NCBI GenBank assembly: GCA_036502575.1
Contig: DASXYL010000054.1
Coordinates: 18,475 to 82,474, forward strand
Source of the DNA: DASXRA01 sp036502575
GTDB lineage: Bacteria > Actinomycetota > Actinomycetes > Mycobacteriales > Jatrophihabitantaceae
Direction of reading: 5' to 3'
DNA: 64,000 bases
In this document: one piece after another, positions 16,721-25,147 of the stretch
Layout of the letters: every line of letters starts with the position of its first letter
Numbering within the stretch: the stretch's first letter is position 1
Notes under the pieces: model-generated
What the model saw: only the letters and a program-made list of their open reading frames with translations
What the model was told of the DNA's origin: nothing
Databases searched by the model: none
Made by a program: the position numbers and the translations under genes

Positions 16721-17621
16721 ACGGATCACCGTCGAGGTCGAGGGCCGGCAACTGTCGATCTCGAATCTCGACAAGGTGCTCTACCCGGAGACCGGGTTCA
16801 CCAAGGGCGAGGTGATCGACTACTACACGCGCATCGCCCCGGTGCTGTTGCCGCATCTCGCCGGGCGACCGCTCACCGTCAAGCGCTACCCGAACGGGGT
16901 CGACGGCGCCTTCTTCTTCGAGAAGAACGCGCCCCGGGGCACCCCGAAGTGGGTGCGCACCGTGACCTTGCCGGTGCCCGGCTCGACCATGGACCGCGAG
17001 ACGATCGACTTCGTCGTGGTCGAGGAGCTGGCCACCCTGGTCTGGCTGGCCAACCTCGCGGCCCTCGAACTGCACGTCCCGCAATGGCAGGTCGTCGGTC
17101 GCTCGAAGAAGCCCCACACGGACCTGATCGTGTTCGACCTCGATCCAGGCGCGCCGGCCGACATCCGGCAGTGCGCCGAGGTCGCCGTGTGGGTGCGGGA
17201 CCGGCTCGTCGAGGACGGGCTCACGCCGGTGGCCAAGACGTCCGGCTCGAAGGGCATGCAGGTGAGCGCCCCGATCTCGGTGGGGTCGGCCGCCGATACG
17301 TCACGCTATGCCCAGGACGTCGCCCAGCGCCTGGAGGCCGAGCATCCCAAGCTGGTCGTGTCGCGGATGGCCAAGAATCTGCGCGGCGGCAAGGTGTTCG
17401 TCGACTGGAGCCAGAACAACCCGGCCAAGACGACGGTCGCGCCGTACTCGCTGCGCGCCCGCCCCACGCCGACGGTGTCGACCCCGCTGCACTGGGACGA
17501 GGTCGCGGCCGGCCAGGCGCTGCGGTTCACCGCGCCCGAGGTGCTGGACCGTGTCGCCGAAGACGGCGATGCGTTCGCCGATACGCTCTCGGACTCCGCC
17601 CGCGGCCGCCTACCGGACTAG
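16713..17621 (+). CDS. LigD-type NHEJ polymerase/primase (PolDom)
   Basis: A 302-residue archaeo-eukaryotic primase-type polymerase, the PolDom of LigD, which fills gaps and adds ribonucleotides at broken ends. The metal-binding FDLDPG motif (Asp-x-Asp near residue 137) and the TSGSKGMQVSAPI segment are intact, as are the 5'-phosphate-binding region residues around RYPNGVDG and KNAPRG. The GTG/ATG question is clear: ATG at 16713 overlaps the ligase end by eight bases. Together with ku and the ligase it makes a three-gene NHEJ set. Confidence 0.93.
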   Translation: MAERITVEVEGRQLSISNLDKVLYPETGFTKGEVIDYYTRIAPVLLPHLAGRPLTVKRYPNGVDGAFFFEKNAPRGTPKWVRTVTLPVPGSTMDRETIDFVVVEELATLVWLANLAALELHVPQWQVVGRSKKPHTDLIVFDLDPGAPADIRQCAEVAVWVRDRLVEDGLTPVAKTSGSKGMQVSAPISVGSAADTSRYAQDVAQRLEAEHPKLVVSRMAKNLRGGKVFVDWSQNNPAKTTVAPYSLRARPTPTVSTPLHWDEVAAGQALRFTAPEVLDRVAEDGDAFADTLSDSARGRLPD

Positions 17622-17652
17622 GCTGCGAGGTAACGAGAAGGAGACTGCCGGC

Positions 17653-18294
17653 ATGTCGGACACCGTCGACACCGCGCGGGGGGGCAGATTGCCTCGCTCG
17701 GCGCGGCGCCGCCAGCTGCTCGCGGCGGCGCAGGAGGTCTTCGTCGCCAACGGCTATCACGCCGCCGCGATGGACGATATTGCCGAGCGGGCGGGCGTCT
17801 CGAAACCGGTGCTGTATCAGCACTTCCCGGGCAAGCTCGACCTGTATCTCGCCCTGATCGACGAGCAGGCCGAGGCGCTGACCAGCGCGATCAAGGAAGC
17901 GCTGGCGCGCACCGACGACAACCGCGAACGCGTGCACGGCGTCCTGTCGGCGTACTTCGACTTCGTCGACGGCACGGCCCGCAGCGCCCCGGGGGCGTTC
18001 CGGCTGATCTTCGAGACCGACCTGGGCAAGGAACCCGCCGTCCGCGACCGGGTCGAGCGCAGCACCCGCGAGATCATGCACGCAGTGGCCGACACGGTGG
18101 CCGGCGACACCGGCCTGGACCGCGCCCGGGCCGAGCTGCTCGCGATGACGCTCACCGGCGGGGCGCAGGTGGCCGCCCGGTGGTGGCTCGACAACGACCG
18201 GGCGGTGCCGCACGCCGACGCCGTCCTGCTGCTCGAATCGCTGCTGTGGCGGGGCATTTCGCACTTCCCCCGACAGGACGAATCCGAGCTGTGA
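17653..18294 (+). CDS. TetR family transcriptional regulator
   Basis: A 213-residue TetR regulator. The helix-turn-helix at residues 18-62 reads SARRRQLLAAAQEVFVANGYHAAAM, then VSKPVLYQHFPGK, the conserved recognition pattern. A GAAGGAG ribosome site precedes the ATG at 17653; upstream frame extension is a shadow of the polymerase gene. It stands in the place of Rv3208 of mycobacteria, before a DUF3107 gene, so it belongs to the backbone rather than to NHEJ. The C-terminal ligand domain gives no hint of the inducer. Confidence 0.9.
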   Translation: MSDTVDTARGGRLPRSARRRQLLAAAQEVFVANGYHAAAMDDIAERAGVSKPVLYQHFPGKLDLYLALIDEQAEALTSAIKEALARTDDNRERVHGVLSAYFDFVDGTARSAPGAFRLIFETDLGKEPAVRDRVERSTREIMHAVADTVAGDTGLDRARAELLAMTLTGGAQVAARWWLDNDRAVPHADAVLLLESLLWRGISHFPRQDESEL

Positions 18295-18390
18295 CGCCGT
18301 TCGCTACCGGCGCACCGACCGGAGCGGCACGGGGTCGCGGCCTCGACTAGCGTGGACGACGATTCACCACACGTAACGGCAGGAGGCCCG

Positions 18391-18618
18391 GTGGAGGTCA
18401 AGATCGGTGTGTTGCACACGCCGCGCGAGATCGTCGTGGAGAGCACGCAGACCCAGGACGAGGTCGAGGCTGCCGTGGCTGCCGCGCTCAAGAGCGTCGA
18501 CGGGCAACTGTCGCTGACCGACGAGAAGGGCCGCAAGGTCATCGTCCCGGCGAACCTGGTCGCCTATGTCGAGATCGCCCAGGCCGACAGCCGGCGGGTG
18601 GGGTTCGCCGCCAGCTAA
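18391..18618 (+). CDS. DUF3107 family small protein
   Basis: A 75-residue protein of the actinobacterial DUF3107 family (EVKIGVLHTPREIVVES; ending with AYVEIAQADSRRVGFA). Its function is not known. The GTG at 18391 was chosen because AGGAGG lies five bases before it and the next residues match the family; the longer start adds 13 non-conserved residues. It follows the TetR gene by 96 bases, as in other actinomycetes, which suggests a shared conserved role. No membrane segment is visible. Confidence 0.88.
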   Translation: MEVKIGVLHTPREIVVESTQTQDEVEAAVAAALKSVDGQLSLTDEKGRKVIVPANLVAYVEIAQADSRRVGFAAS

Positions 18619-18793
18619 ATCGCTGGCGGGTGCCGGTAGCTTGGTGATTGCCGCGAGGGACGCGGGAGCTGGACGAGAGAGGTGAGGGGCCAGATGCAGG
18701 CCGTCGTTGTGCTCGGCCGTACCTCGGTCCAGCCATCTCAGGCGCCGGCCTGACCCATTTCGGGCGGCGCCGTTCCCGAAAGGCGCCACTTCG

Positions 18794-19831
18794 TTGGCAC
18801 TCGATCTTTCCCAGCTCGGCTTCGACGACGGCTTTCTCGCTGACCTCGCACCGGGCTGTTCTCCTGCGCGGGTGAGCCGGGTCGACCGTGGAGCGTGCGA
18901 CGTGCTCACGGCCGACGGCGAGGCCCGCGCCCCGTACAGCGGCGCGCTCACACGGGTCGCCGCCGAAGATCCGGTCAACCTGCCCTGCGTGGGCGACTGG
19001 GTCGCACTGGACACCGGCCCGCAACCAGAGGTCCGAGCGGTGCTGCCGCGCCGTACCGCGATCGTCCGGGCCGGGGTCACCCCCGGCGTCTCCCACGGCC
19101 AGGTGCTGGCGGCCAACATCGACCTGGTCTACATCGCCGAACCGGCCGTCCCTTCGATTGATCTGGGACGGATCGAGCGGCTGCTCGCCCTGGCCTGGGA
19201 GAGCGGTGCGGTGCCCGTGGTCGTGATCACCAAGGCCGATCTGGCCGAGGTGGACCTGGCCGCGGTCGCGGCGGCTGCTCCGGGCGCGGACGTACTGCTC
19301 GTGTCGTCCGTGACGGGCACCGGCCTGGACGCGGTCCGAATGGCGCCCGGGCAGACCGCGGTCGTGCTGGGCCGGTCCGGCGCGGGCAAGTCGACGCTGG
19401 TCAACGCGCTGGCCGGCAACGAGGTGATGGCGACCCAGGACATCCGCGCCGCGGACGGTCGGGGCCGGCACACCACCGTGCACCGGGAGCTGCTGCTGCT
19501 CCCCGACGGCGGGATGATCATCGACACGCCCGGCCTGCGCAGCGTCGGCCTCTACGACGCCGCCGAGGGCCTGGCTCAGGTGTTCACCGACATCGAGGAG
19601 CTCGCCACGCAGTGCCGGTTCGTCGACTGCGCGCACGACACGGAGCCGGGTTGCGCGGTAACGGAGGCCGTCGCGAGTGGCGAGCTGCCCGAACGCCGGC
19701 TGGCATCGTGGCGCAAGCTGCAACGCGAAGCAGCCTGGATGGCCTCCCGCACCGACGCCCGGCTCCGCGCCGAGCAGACGAGGCACTGGAAGGTCATGAG
19801 CAAAGCCATGCGCAACCAGAGCCGCCCGTAG
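18794..19831 (+). CDS. rsgA: Ribosome small-subunit GTPase RsgA
   Basis: A 345-residue circularly permuted GTPase that helps late 30S maturation. The permuted motif order is visible: G4 ITKADLAEV, then G1 GRSGAGKSTLVNAL, switch RGRHTTVHREL and G3 IDTPGLRS. A C-terminal zinc segment follows (CRFVDCAHDTEPGC), with Cys-Cys-His-Cys ligands. The TTG at 18794 was chosen because the protein then begins ALDLSQLGFDDGF, as family members do, with GAAAGG about ten bases before it; an earlier GTG at 18707 would add 29 atypical residues. The 175-base gap before it holds no recognisable gene. Confidence 0.92.
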   Translation: MALDLSQLGFDDGFLADLAPGCSPARVSRVDRGACDVLTADGEARAPYSGALTRVAAEDPVNLPCVGDWVALDTGPQPEVRAVLPRRTAIVRAGVTPGVSHGQVLAANIDLVYIAEPAVPSIDLGRIERLLALAWESGAVPVVVITKADLAEVDLAAVAAAAPGADVLLVSSVTGTGLDAVRMAPGQTAVVLGRSGAGKSTLVNALAGNEVMATQDIRAADGRGRHTTVHRELLLLPDGGMIIDTPGLRSVGLYDAAEGLAQVFTDIEELATQCRFVDCAHDTEPGCAVTEAVASGELPERRLASWRKLQREAAWMASRTDARLRAEQTRHWKVMSKAMRNQSRP

Positions 19832-19840
19832 GGCGGCCGC

Positions 19841-20263
19841 TCAGGCCGGCTCCCATGGATTGACCAGTTCGACGCCGGTGGCGGCGAAATCCGAGATGTT
19901 CCTCGTGGCCAGGGTCGCCGCATACTGGCGACATATCGCCGCGATCTCGGCGTCCATCGCCGCTATCGGCTTCCCTGTGTGCTGGCGCGTCGCGACGACG
20001 TCGGCGTAGTGGGGCGTTGCATCGACGTCGAACGACAACACCGATCCGGCGAAGGTCCGCGTAACCAGCGACTCCATTCGACGGCCGATCTCATTCCTGC
20101 GCCTTCCTACGGGCAGCAAGGCGACACTGGCACGGAGCTCGGCTGCGGTTATCGCCGTGATGACGAGTTCGGACGGCTCCCGGCTGTCGACCCAGTCGAG
20201 TACCGCCAACGTCGGAGCCGGCTGCATCAACTCGGATACGACGTTCGTATCGAGGACTATCAC
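19841..20263 (-). CDS. PIN-domain toxin (FitB/VapC type)
   Basis: A 140-residue PIN-domain ribonuclease of the VapC/FitB type. Acidic active-site residues are visible: the first Asp in IVLDTNV, Glu in ITAAELRASV, Asp in AAMDAEIAA and Asp in TRNISDFAATG. It should cut RNA unless held by its antitoxin, whose gene ends in an ATGA overlap with this start. The pair lies between rsgA and the ferritin-like gene, interrupting the backbone order, which suggests acquisition by transfer. Confidence 0.92.
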   Translation of the reverse strand: MIVLDTNVVSELMQPAPTLAVLDWVDSREPSELVITAITAAELRASVALLPVGRRRNEIGRRMESLVTRTFAGSVLSFDVDATPHYADVVATRQHTGKPIAAMDAEIAAICRQYAATLATRNISDFAATGVELVNPWEPA

Positions 20264-20505
20264 TCGCCGACGTCTGCCGCCCGCGCGGGATCGTGCCGTG
20301 ACGGAACGTCCAGGTCGACCCCACCGACCGAGGAGAACTGCTCATGAATGTAGGAGCCCAGCCGCCCGGCCGGGCGCTGGGCCGCCACTGCAGCGGAAAT
20401 GATCGCTCGCGCCTCGGCTTCCATCGATCGCCCATGATTCGCCGCCCGAACCCGCAGTCGCGCCTTTACCGAATCGTCCAGATCTCGAATCACCAGTGTC
20501 GCCAT
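20260..20505 (-). CDS. Antitoxin, FitA-like ribbon-helix-helix
   Basis: An 81-residue antitoxin. The N-terminus (ATLVIRDLDDSVKARLRVRAANHGRSMEAEARAI is the full stretch, residues 2-35) fits an Arc/FitA ribbon-helix-helix DNA-binding domain, and the C-terminus should wrap the PIN toxin. A strong CGGAGGATCC ribosome site precedes the ATG at 20505. A perfect 15-bp palindrome 19 bases upstream is the probable operator for autorepression by the complex. The gene is first of the pair, as usual for type II systems. Confidence 0.9.
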   Translation of the reverse strand: MATLVIRDLDDSVKARLRVRAANHGRSMEAEARAIISAAVAAQRPAGRLGSYIHEQFSSVGGVDLDVPSRHDPARAADVGE

Positions 20506-20523
20506 GGGATCCTCCGAAAGGTT

Positions 20524-20538
20524 GCTAGCAATGCTAGC
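20524..20538. promoter_or_regulatory. Palindromic operator of the FitAB-like pair
   Basis: GCTAGCA-A-TGCTAGC is a perfect inverted repeat with seven-base arms and one central base, located 19 bases before the antitoxin start codon and in AT-richer sequence than its surroundings. Position and symmetry fit binding by a ribbon-helix-helix antitoxin dimer pair. Confidence 0.7.
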
Positions 20539-20547
20539 ACCGGCGGC

Positions 20548-21192
20548 TCAGCTGCTGAGGCCCAGGGTGGCCATGCGCTCGGAGTGCTTGTCGGTGATCC
20601 GCTTGATCAGGGCGGCCACACCGGTCAGGTCGCCCGCGCCCTCCACGAGTAGCTCGGTGAGCGAATCGTGCTCGGCGAGCACGTGCTGGGTCTGGCTGAT
20701 CGCCTCGCCGACGAGACGCCGTCCCCACAAGGCCAGCCGGCCGGCGATCGCGGGATTCGCGGCGATCGCGGCTCGCACCTCGCGCACCGCGAAGGCGGCG
20801 CTGCCGGTGTCGGCCAGGACCTCGATGATCAGCTCGCGGGTGGCCGGGTCGACGTAGTCGGCGATCTCCCGGTAGAAGTCGGCGGCCAGCCCGTCGCCCA
20901 CGTAGGCCTTGACCAGACCCTCCAGCCAGTCGGCCGGGACGGTCATGGCGTGGAAGCCGTCCAGGGCGGGCGCGAACGGCGCCATCGCCTGCTCGGGAAC
21001 CGCACCGAGCATCTCCAGCCGCTCGGCGAGCAGCCGGTAGTGACCGATCTCGACGGCCGCCATCTGGGCCAGCGCCGCCCGCCCGGGCAGCGTCGGCGAC
21101 ATCCGCGCATCCTCGGCCAGCCGGTCGAACGCGGTGAGCTCGCCGTAGGCCAGGGCGCCGAGCAGGTCGGTCAAGGCAGCGTCATCGGGCAC
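20548..21192 (-). CDS. Ferritin-like fold protein (MiaE-like, Rv3210c type)
   Basis: A 214-residue all-helical protein of the ferritin-like superfamily, as found next to rhlE in mycobacteria. Candidate di-iron or di-metal ligands are the Glu in ALAYGELTAFDRL and the Glu-His pair in AAVEIGHYRLLAERL, with a second helix pair in DFYREIADYVD and ELIIEVLAD. It may be related to tRNA-hydroxylase MiaE-like proteins, but the activity is unproven. The GTG at 21192 was chosen; the continuous frame upstream runs back through the rhlE gene as a shadow and should not be added. Confidence 0.75.
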   Translation of the reverse strand: MPDDAALTDLLGALAYGELTAFDRLAEDARMSPTLPGRAALAQMAAVEIGHYRLLAERLEMLGAVPEQAMAPFAPALDGFHAMTVPADWLEGLVKAYVGDGLAADFYREIADYVDPATRELIIEVLADTGSAAFAVREVRAAIAANPAIAGRLALWGRRLVGEAISQTQHVLAEHDSLTELLVEGAGDLTGVAALIKRITDKHSERMATLGLSS

Positions 21193-21370
21193 GGCGGCAG
21201 GGTATCCCGTACCGGAGGCGGCTACACTCCGCAAGTGGATCGTCGCGAGAACCGCGGGGATCCGGTATTCCGCGTTGACCCGCCCGGCCGCGAGCTCACC
21301 TCTCGCCGGCCCGCCGACCCCGAGGTCGGACGTCTGGAGGTCTGGTCGGCGCACGACCTCGAGGACGTTC

Positions 21371-23044
21371 ATGACCGAGATAGACACGCCTGACGAAACA
21401 ACGCCCACCGACGACGCGATGCCTACGGACGACGCGAACCCAACGGACGAAACGACGCCGGCTGACGACGCGACCCCGACTCCGCTCGCCGCGCGGGCTC
21501 CGGTCAGCCCGGAAAGCCCCGCCTTCTCCGATTTCGCGATCCGCCCGGAGATCGTCGCGGCGCTGGAGGCCGTCGGCATCACCCGCACGTTCGCCATCCA
21601 GGAACTCACCCTGCCGGTCGCGCTCGCGGGCAGCGACCTGATCGGGCAGGCCCGCACCGGCACCGGCAAGACGCTCGGGTTCGGCGTTCCGCTGCTGAAC
21701 CGGCTCGAGCTGCCCGGCGCGAAGGGGGCTCCGCCCCAGGCCCTCGTGGTGGCGCCCACCCGCGAGCTGGCCGTCCAGGTCTCGGGCGACATCAGCGCCG
21801 CGGGCAAGCAGCTCGGCGTCCGGGTACTCACGATCTACGGCGGGCGCGCCTACGAACCGCAGATCGCGGCCCTCAAGCGCGGGGTCGACCTCGTGGTCGG
21901 CACGCCGGGCCGGCTGCTCGACCTGGTCGAGCAACGTCATCTGCGCCTGGACAGCGTCCGCATCCTGGTTCTCGACGAGGCCGACGAGATGCTCGACCTG
22001 GGCTTCCTGCCCGACATCGAGAAGCTGCTGGCGTTGGTCCCCGAGGGACGGCAGACGATGCTGTTCTCCGCGACCATGCCCGGGCCGATCGTGGCGCTCG
22101 CCCGGCAGTTCCTGCACCAACCCATGCAGATCCGGGCCGAGCAACGCCAGGACGACGCCCCGGCCATCGAGCACGTCGACCAGTTCGCCTACCGCGCCCA
22201 TGCGATGGACAAGGCCGAACTGCTCGCCCGCGTCCTGCAGTCGCGCGGCCGTGGCCTGACCTTGATCTTCACTCGCACCAAGCGCACGGCGGCCAAGGTG
22301 GCCGATGATCTCGCCGATCGCGGCTTCGCCGCGGCGGCCATCCACGGCGACCTCGGCCAGGGCGCCCGCGAGCAGGCGTTGCGCGCGTTCCGGGCCGGCA
22401 AGGTCGACGTGCTCGTCGCCACCGATGTCGCCGCCCGCGGGCTGGACGTCGAGGGCATCACCCACGTCGTCAACTACCAGGCCCCCGAGGACGAGAAGAC
22501 CTACATCCACCGCATCGGGCGCACCGCCCGGGCCGGCGCGTCCGGCACCGCGATCACGCTCGTCGACTGGGACGAGCTCCCCCGGTGGAAGATGATCTGC
22601 GACGCGCTGGGGTTGCCGTTCCACGAGCCGCCCGAGACGTACTCGACGTCTGAGCACCTGTACCTCGAGCTGGACATCCCGACCGACGTTGGGTCGACGC
22701 TGCCCCGGGCCGACCGCACCCGCGCCGGCCTCGCCGCCGAGGAGATCGAGGACCTCGGCGGCCGCGACGCCAAGACCCGGCGACGCGCGCCGGCCGGGCG
22801 CCACGAGCGGACCGACCGACCTGAGCGCTCCGAGCGCTCCGAGCGCTCCGAGCGACCGGAGCGGGCCCGCCACAACCGCAGCCGGGTACGTACCCGCGGC
22901 GGCCAGCCGGTATCGCCGACCGACTCGGGTCCGTCCGAGTCGTCCCCGGCCGAGGCGAGCGACGGCACGACCCCCAAGCGGCGAGCGCGGCGCCGGCGCG
23001 GCGGCGGGAGCGGCGAGAGCAAGCCGAGCCCCGCCTCAGAGTGA
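21371..23044 (+). CDS. rhlE: DEAD-box ATP-dependent RNA helicase (RhlE type)
   Basis: A 557-residue DEAD-box helicase for RNA remodelling. It has the Q motif (FAIQELTLPVAL), Walker A ARTGTGKT, PTRELA, VLDEADEM, SAT, and motif VI HRIGRTARAG. The first 45 residues are an acidic Thr/Asp/Pro-rich tail (PTDDAMPTDDANPTDET), and the last 90 are basic and Arg/Ser/Glu-rich, ending GGGSGESKPSPASE, as in RNA-binding tails of actinobacterial RhlE. The C-tail includes three 9-bp tandem repeats (22823-22849, encoding SER). The ATG at 21371 was selected; the longer frame covers the divergent promoter region. Confidence 0.93.
   Translation: MTEIDTPDETTPTDDAMPTDDANPTDETTPADDATPTPLAARAPVSPESPAFSDFAIRPEIVAALEAVGITRTFAIQELTLPVALAGSDLIGQARTGTGKTLGFGVPLLNRLELPGAKGAPPQALVVAPTRELAVQVSGDISAAGKQLGVRVLTIYGGRAYEPQIAALKRGVDLVVGTPGRLLDLVEQRHLRLDSVRILVLDEADEMLDLGFLPDIEKLLALVPEGRQTMLFSATMPGPIVALARQFLHQPMQIRAEQRQDDAPAIEHVDQFAYRAHAMDKAELLARVLQSRGRGLTLIFTRTKRTAAKVADDLADRGFAAAAIHGDLGQGAREQALRAFRAGKVDVLVATDVAARGLDVEGITHVVNYQAPEDEKTYIHRIGRTARAGASGTAITLVDWDELPRWKMICDALGLPFHEPPETYSTSEHLYLELDIPTDVGSTLPRADRTRAGLAAEEIEDLGGRDAKTRRRAPAGRHERTDRPERSERSERSERPERARHNRSRVRTRGGQPVSPTDSGPSESSPAEASDGTTPKRRARRRRGGGSGESKPSPASE
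22823..22849 (+). repeat. 9-bp tandem repeat in rhlE
   Basis: Three perfect copies of GAGCGCTCC followed by a degenerate one (GAGCGACCG) encode the Glu-Arg-Ser repeat of the helicase tail. Slippage here would change tail length without a frameshift. Confidence 0.85.
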
Positions 23045-23072
23045 GCACATTCCGATAGGCGAGGATCGACCG

Positions 23073-24323
23073 GTGACCGACCTGGATGAGCGGCCCGACG
23101 AGCTGGCGCGCTATGTCGCGTCGATGCGCCGGCAGCGCCGCTGGTACTTCGCGGGCATCGCCGTGGTGGCAGCCGCCGCGGTGGCGGTGGCACTGGTCGT
23201 CTGGTCCAGCGGCGAGATCACCCACGCACACCTGCGCACGGCCAAGTCGGCCGCGCCGAGCGTCCCGCTAGGCACTCCCCCGCCGGCGCCATCGGTCACG
23301 TGGCAGAGCACCGACGCCACCGCGATCGGCACTCCCCTCTTCGGCGGCACCGTCGTCACGTACTCCGAACACACCGTCACCGGACGCAACGCGCTCACCG
23401 GCGTCGCCGACTGGACCTACACCCGCAGCGACCGCACCGTCTGCCAGGTTGCGCAGGCGCAGGGCAAGACGATCGCCATCTATGCGAACGGCGGCAACTG
23501 CGACGAGGTGAGCACGTTCGAGACCGGCACCGGCCAGCGGGCGTGGACTCGCACGCTCGACGAGAACGGCCTGACGGTGTCGGGGCATCCCACGATCATC
23601 GCCACCACCGACACCGTCTATGTCTGGACGTCGGAGTTCGTGTACGCGGTCGATCCGATCAGCGGCTATGACCGTTGGACGTACTCCGCGAGCGGCGGCT
23701 GCGGGTTCACCGCGGTGGTGCCGGGCTCGGCCGGCGTGCTGATGAGCACCCACTGCGCGGACGCCGACCAGTTGCTGCTGCGCGACCGCAGCGCCGGCTC
23801 GGACGACAAGCAGCAGAACGACGACAAGAAGAACCAGATCCGGTGGCGCCTGGCCAAGACGAGCACCGTCCCGGTCGCGGCCGACTCGATGGTCGCCGCG
23901 CTCGACCCGGCGACCCACGAGCTCGTGCGGTACGCCCCGACCGACGGCACGGTTCTCGGACGCGTAACGCTCAACCCGGCGCCGTCCACGACGTCGCCGG
24001 TACAGCAGGTCGCAACCGACCAGGACGAGGTGATCTGGATCGCGGGCACGGCGTACGCCCTCAGTAGCACCGGCACCCTGCTCTGGAGCGCATCGCTCAC
24101 CACGGTGCCCACCGTCACGGCGCCCGATGGCTCGCTCGTCACGCCGGATCTCGGCTCGGCCCGGATCCTCGTGCCCACGTCGTCCGGGGTGGCCGCGCTC
24201 GACGGCGTGACCGGCAAGGTCACGACGCAGTACGCGGTACCGCCGCCGGAGCCCGGCAGCCGGGCCTTCCCCGTCGGCGGCGGCATTCTCGTCACCGGCC
24301 GGGCCACGGCGTACTACGCATGA
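23073..24323 (+). CDS. Membrane-anchored PQQ-like beta-propeller protein
   Basis: A 416-residue protein with one membrane segment near residues 24-46 (YFAGIAVVAAAAVAVALVVW) and a large external domain made of PQQ-type beta-propeller blades (TGVADWTYTRSD, GYDRWTYSASG, DGVTGKVTTQYA). A charged insert (DDKQQNDDKKNQ) sits in the middle. Function is unknown; in other actinomycetes such proteins follow rhlE. The GTG at 23073 follows the helicase stop by 28 bases, so it is likely in the same transcript; the ORF continuing upstream is a shadow of rhlE. Its stop overlaps the next hydrolase start (ATGA). Confidence 0.85.
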   Translation: MTDLDERPDELARYVASMRRQRRWYFAGIAVVAAAAVAVALVVWSSGEITHAHLRTAKSAAPSVPLGTPPPAPSVTWQSTDATAIGTPLFGGTVVTYSEHTVTGRNALTGVADWTYTRSDRTVCQVAQAQGKTIAIYANGGNCDEVSTFETGTGQRAWTRTLDENGLTVSGHPTIIATTDTVYVWTSEFVYAVDPISGYDRWTYSASGGCGFTAVVPGSAGVLMSTHCADADQLLLRDRSAGSDDKQQNDDKKNQIRWRLAKTSTVPVAADSMVAALDPATHELVRYAPTDGTVLGRVTLNPAPSTTSPVQQVATDQDEVIWIAGTAYALSSTGTLLWSASLTTVPTVTAPDGSLVTPDLGSARILVPTSSGVAALDGVTGKVTTQYAVPPPEPGSRAFPVGGGILVTGRATAYYA

Positions 24324-25147
24324 GCTCGCAGCTGGACGTCGGGGCCGCGACTCGGCACACGTTCGACGTGCCGGGCGGCTCGATCGCTGCCCTGCGCGCC
24401 GGCGCGGCCGATGCGCCGATCGTGCTGCTCGTTCCGGGATTCACGGGGAGCAAGGAGGACTTCGGCCCCCTCCTCGACCCGATCGCGGACGCGGGCTTGC
24501 AGGTGGTGGCGATCGATCTGCCCGGGCAGTACGAGTCGCCCGGGCGAGGCGACTTCTCGGTCGACGCGCAGAGCACGGCCGTCCGCCAGGTGGCCGCAGC
24601 GCTCGGCGAGCGGGTGCAGTTGCTGGGTCATTCGTTCGGCGGTTTCGTCACCCGGGCCGCGGTGATCGCCGAACCCGAGCGCTTCCCGTCACTCACGTTG
24701 CTGGACTCCGGCCCCGGCGGTATCGACGGCGGCCGCCGCGCCCGCATCGATCAGCTGCGTCCGGTGCTCGTCGAGTACGGCATGGCGGCCGTCTACGACG
24801 CGATGGCAGCGCTGGCCACCACCGAACCCGACTACGTCGCCCCCCGTCCCGACGTGGAAGCCTTTCTGCGCAAGCGATTCCTCGCGAGCGACCCGGACGG
24901 GCTGCTGGCGATGGGCACCGGGGTCATCGACGAGCCGGACCGGGTCGACGAGCTCGCCGCGACCGGCCGGCCGGTGCTGGTGCTCACCGGCGTCAACGAC
25001 GAGGCGTTCCCGCCCGAGCGGCAAGCCGACATGGCGAAGCGGCTCGGCGCCCAGTTCGTCGAGGTACCCGACGCCGGGCACTCCCCCGCCATCGAGAACC
25101 CCGCCGCCACCGCCCCCGCCCTGATCCGCTTCTGGCATGCCCACTGA
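24320..25147 (+). CDS. Alpha/beta hydrolase
   Basis: A 275-residue alpha/beta hydrolase. The nucleophile motif is LLGHSFGGFV (Ser near residue 97), the oxyanion strand LLVPGFTGSKED, the acid probably in LTGVNDEAF and the catalytic His in PDAGHSPAIENP. It is cytoplasmic by lack of signal. The start overlaps the PQQ protein stop as ATGA, and its end overlaps the DUF2236 gene by eleven bases, so all three are one operon. Specific substrate unknown; a lipid or small ester is plausible from its oxygenase neighbour. Confidence 0.88.
   Translation: MSSQLDVGAATRHTFDVPGGSIAALRAGAADAPIVLLVPGFTGSKEDFGPLLDPIADAGLQVVAIDLPGQYESPGRGDFSVDAQSTAVRQVAAALGERVQLLGHSFGGFVTRAAVIAEPERFPSLTLLDSGPGGIDGGRRARIDQLRPVLVEYGMAAVYDAMAALATTEPDYVAPRPDVEAFLRKRFLASDPDGLLAMGTGVIDEPDRVDELAATGRPVLVLTGVNDEAFPPERQADMAKRLGAQFVEVPDAGHSPAIENPAATAPALIRFWHAH

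Noticed and set aside
21193..21831. N-terminal extension of the ferritin-like protein across rhlE
   Set aside because: Opposite strand of rhlE coding sequence with Ser/Val repeats mirroring the helicase tail; not a domain.
22689..23072. Upstream part of the PQQ-protein frame
   Set aside because: Overlaps the C-terminal coding of rhlE in another frame; the real start is GTG 23073.
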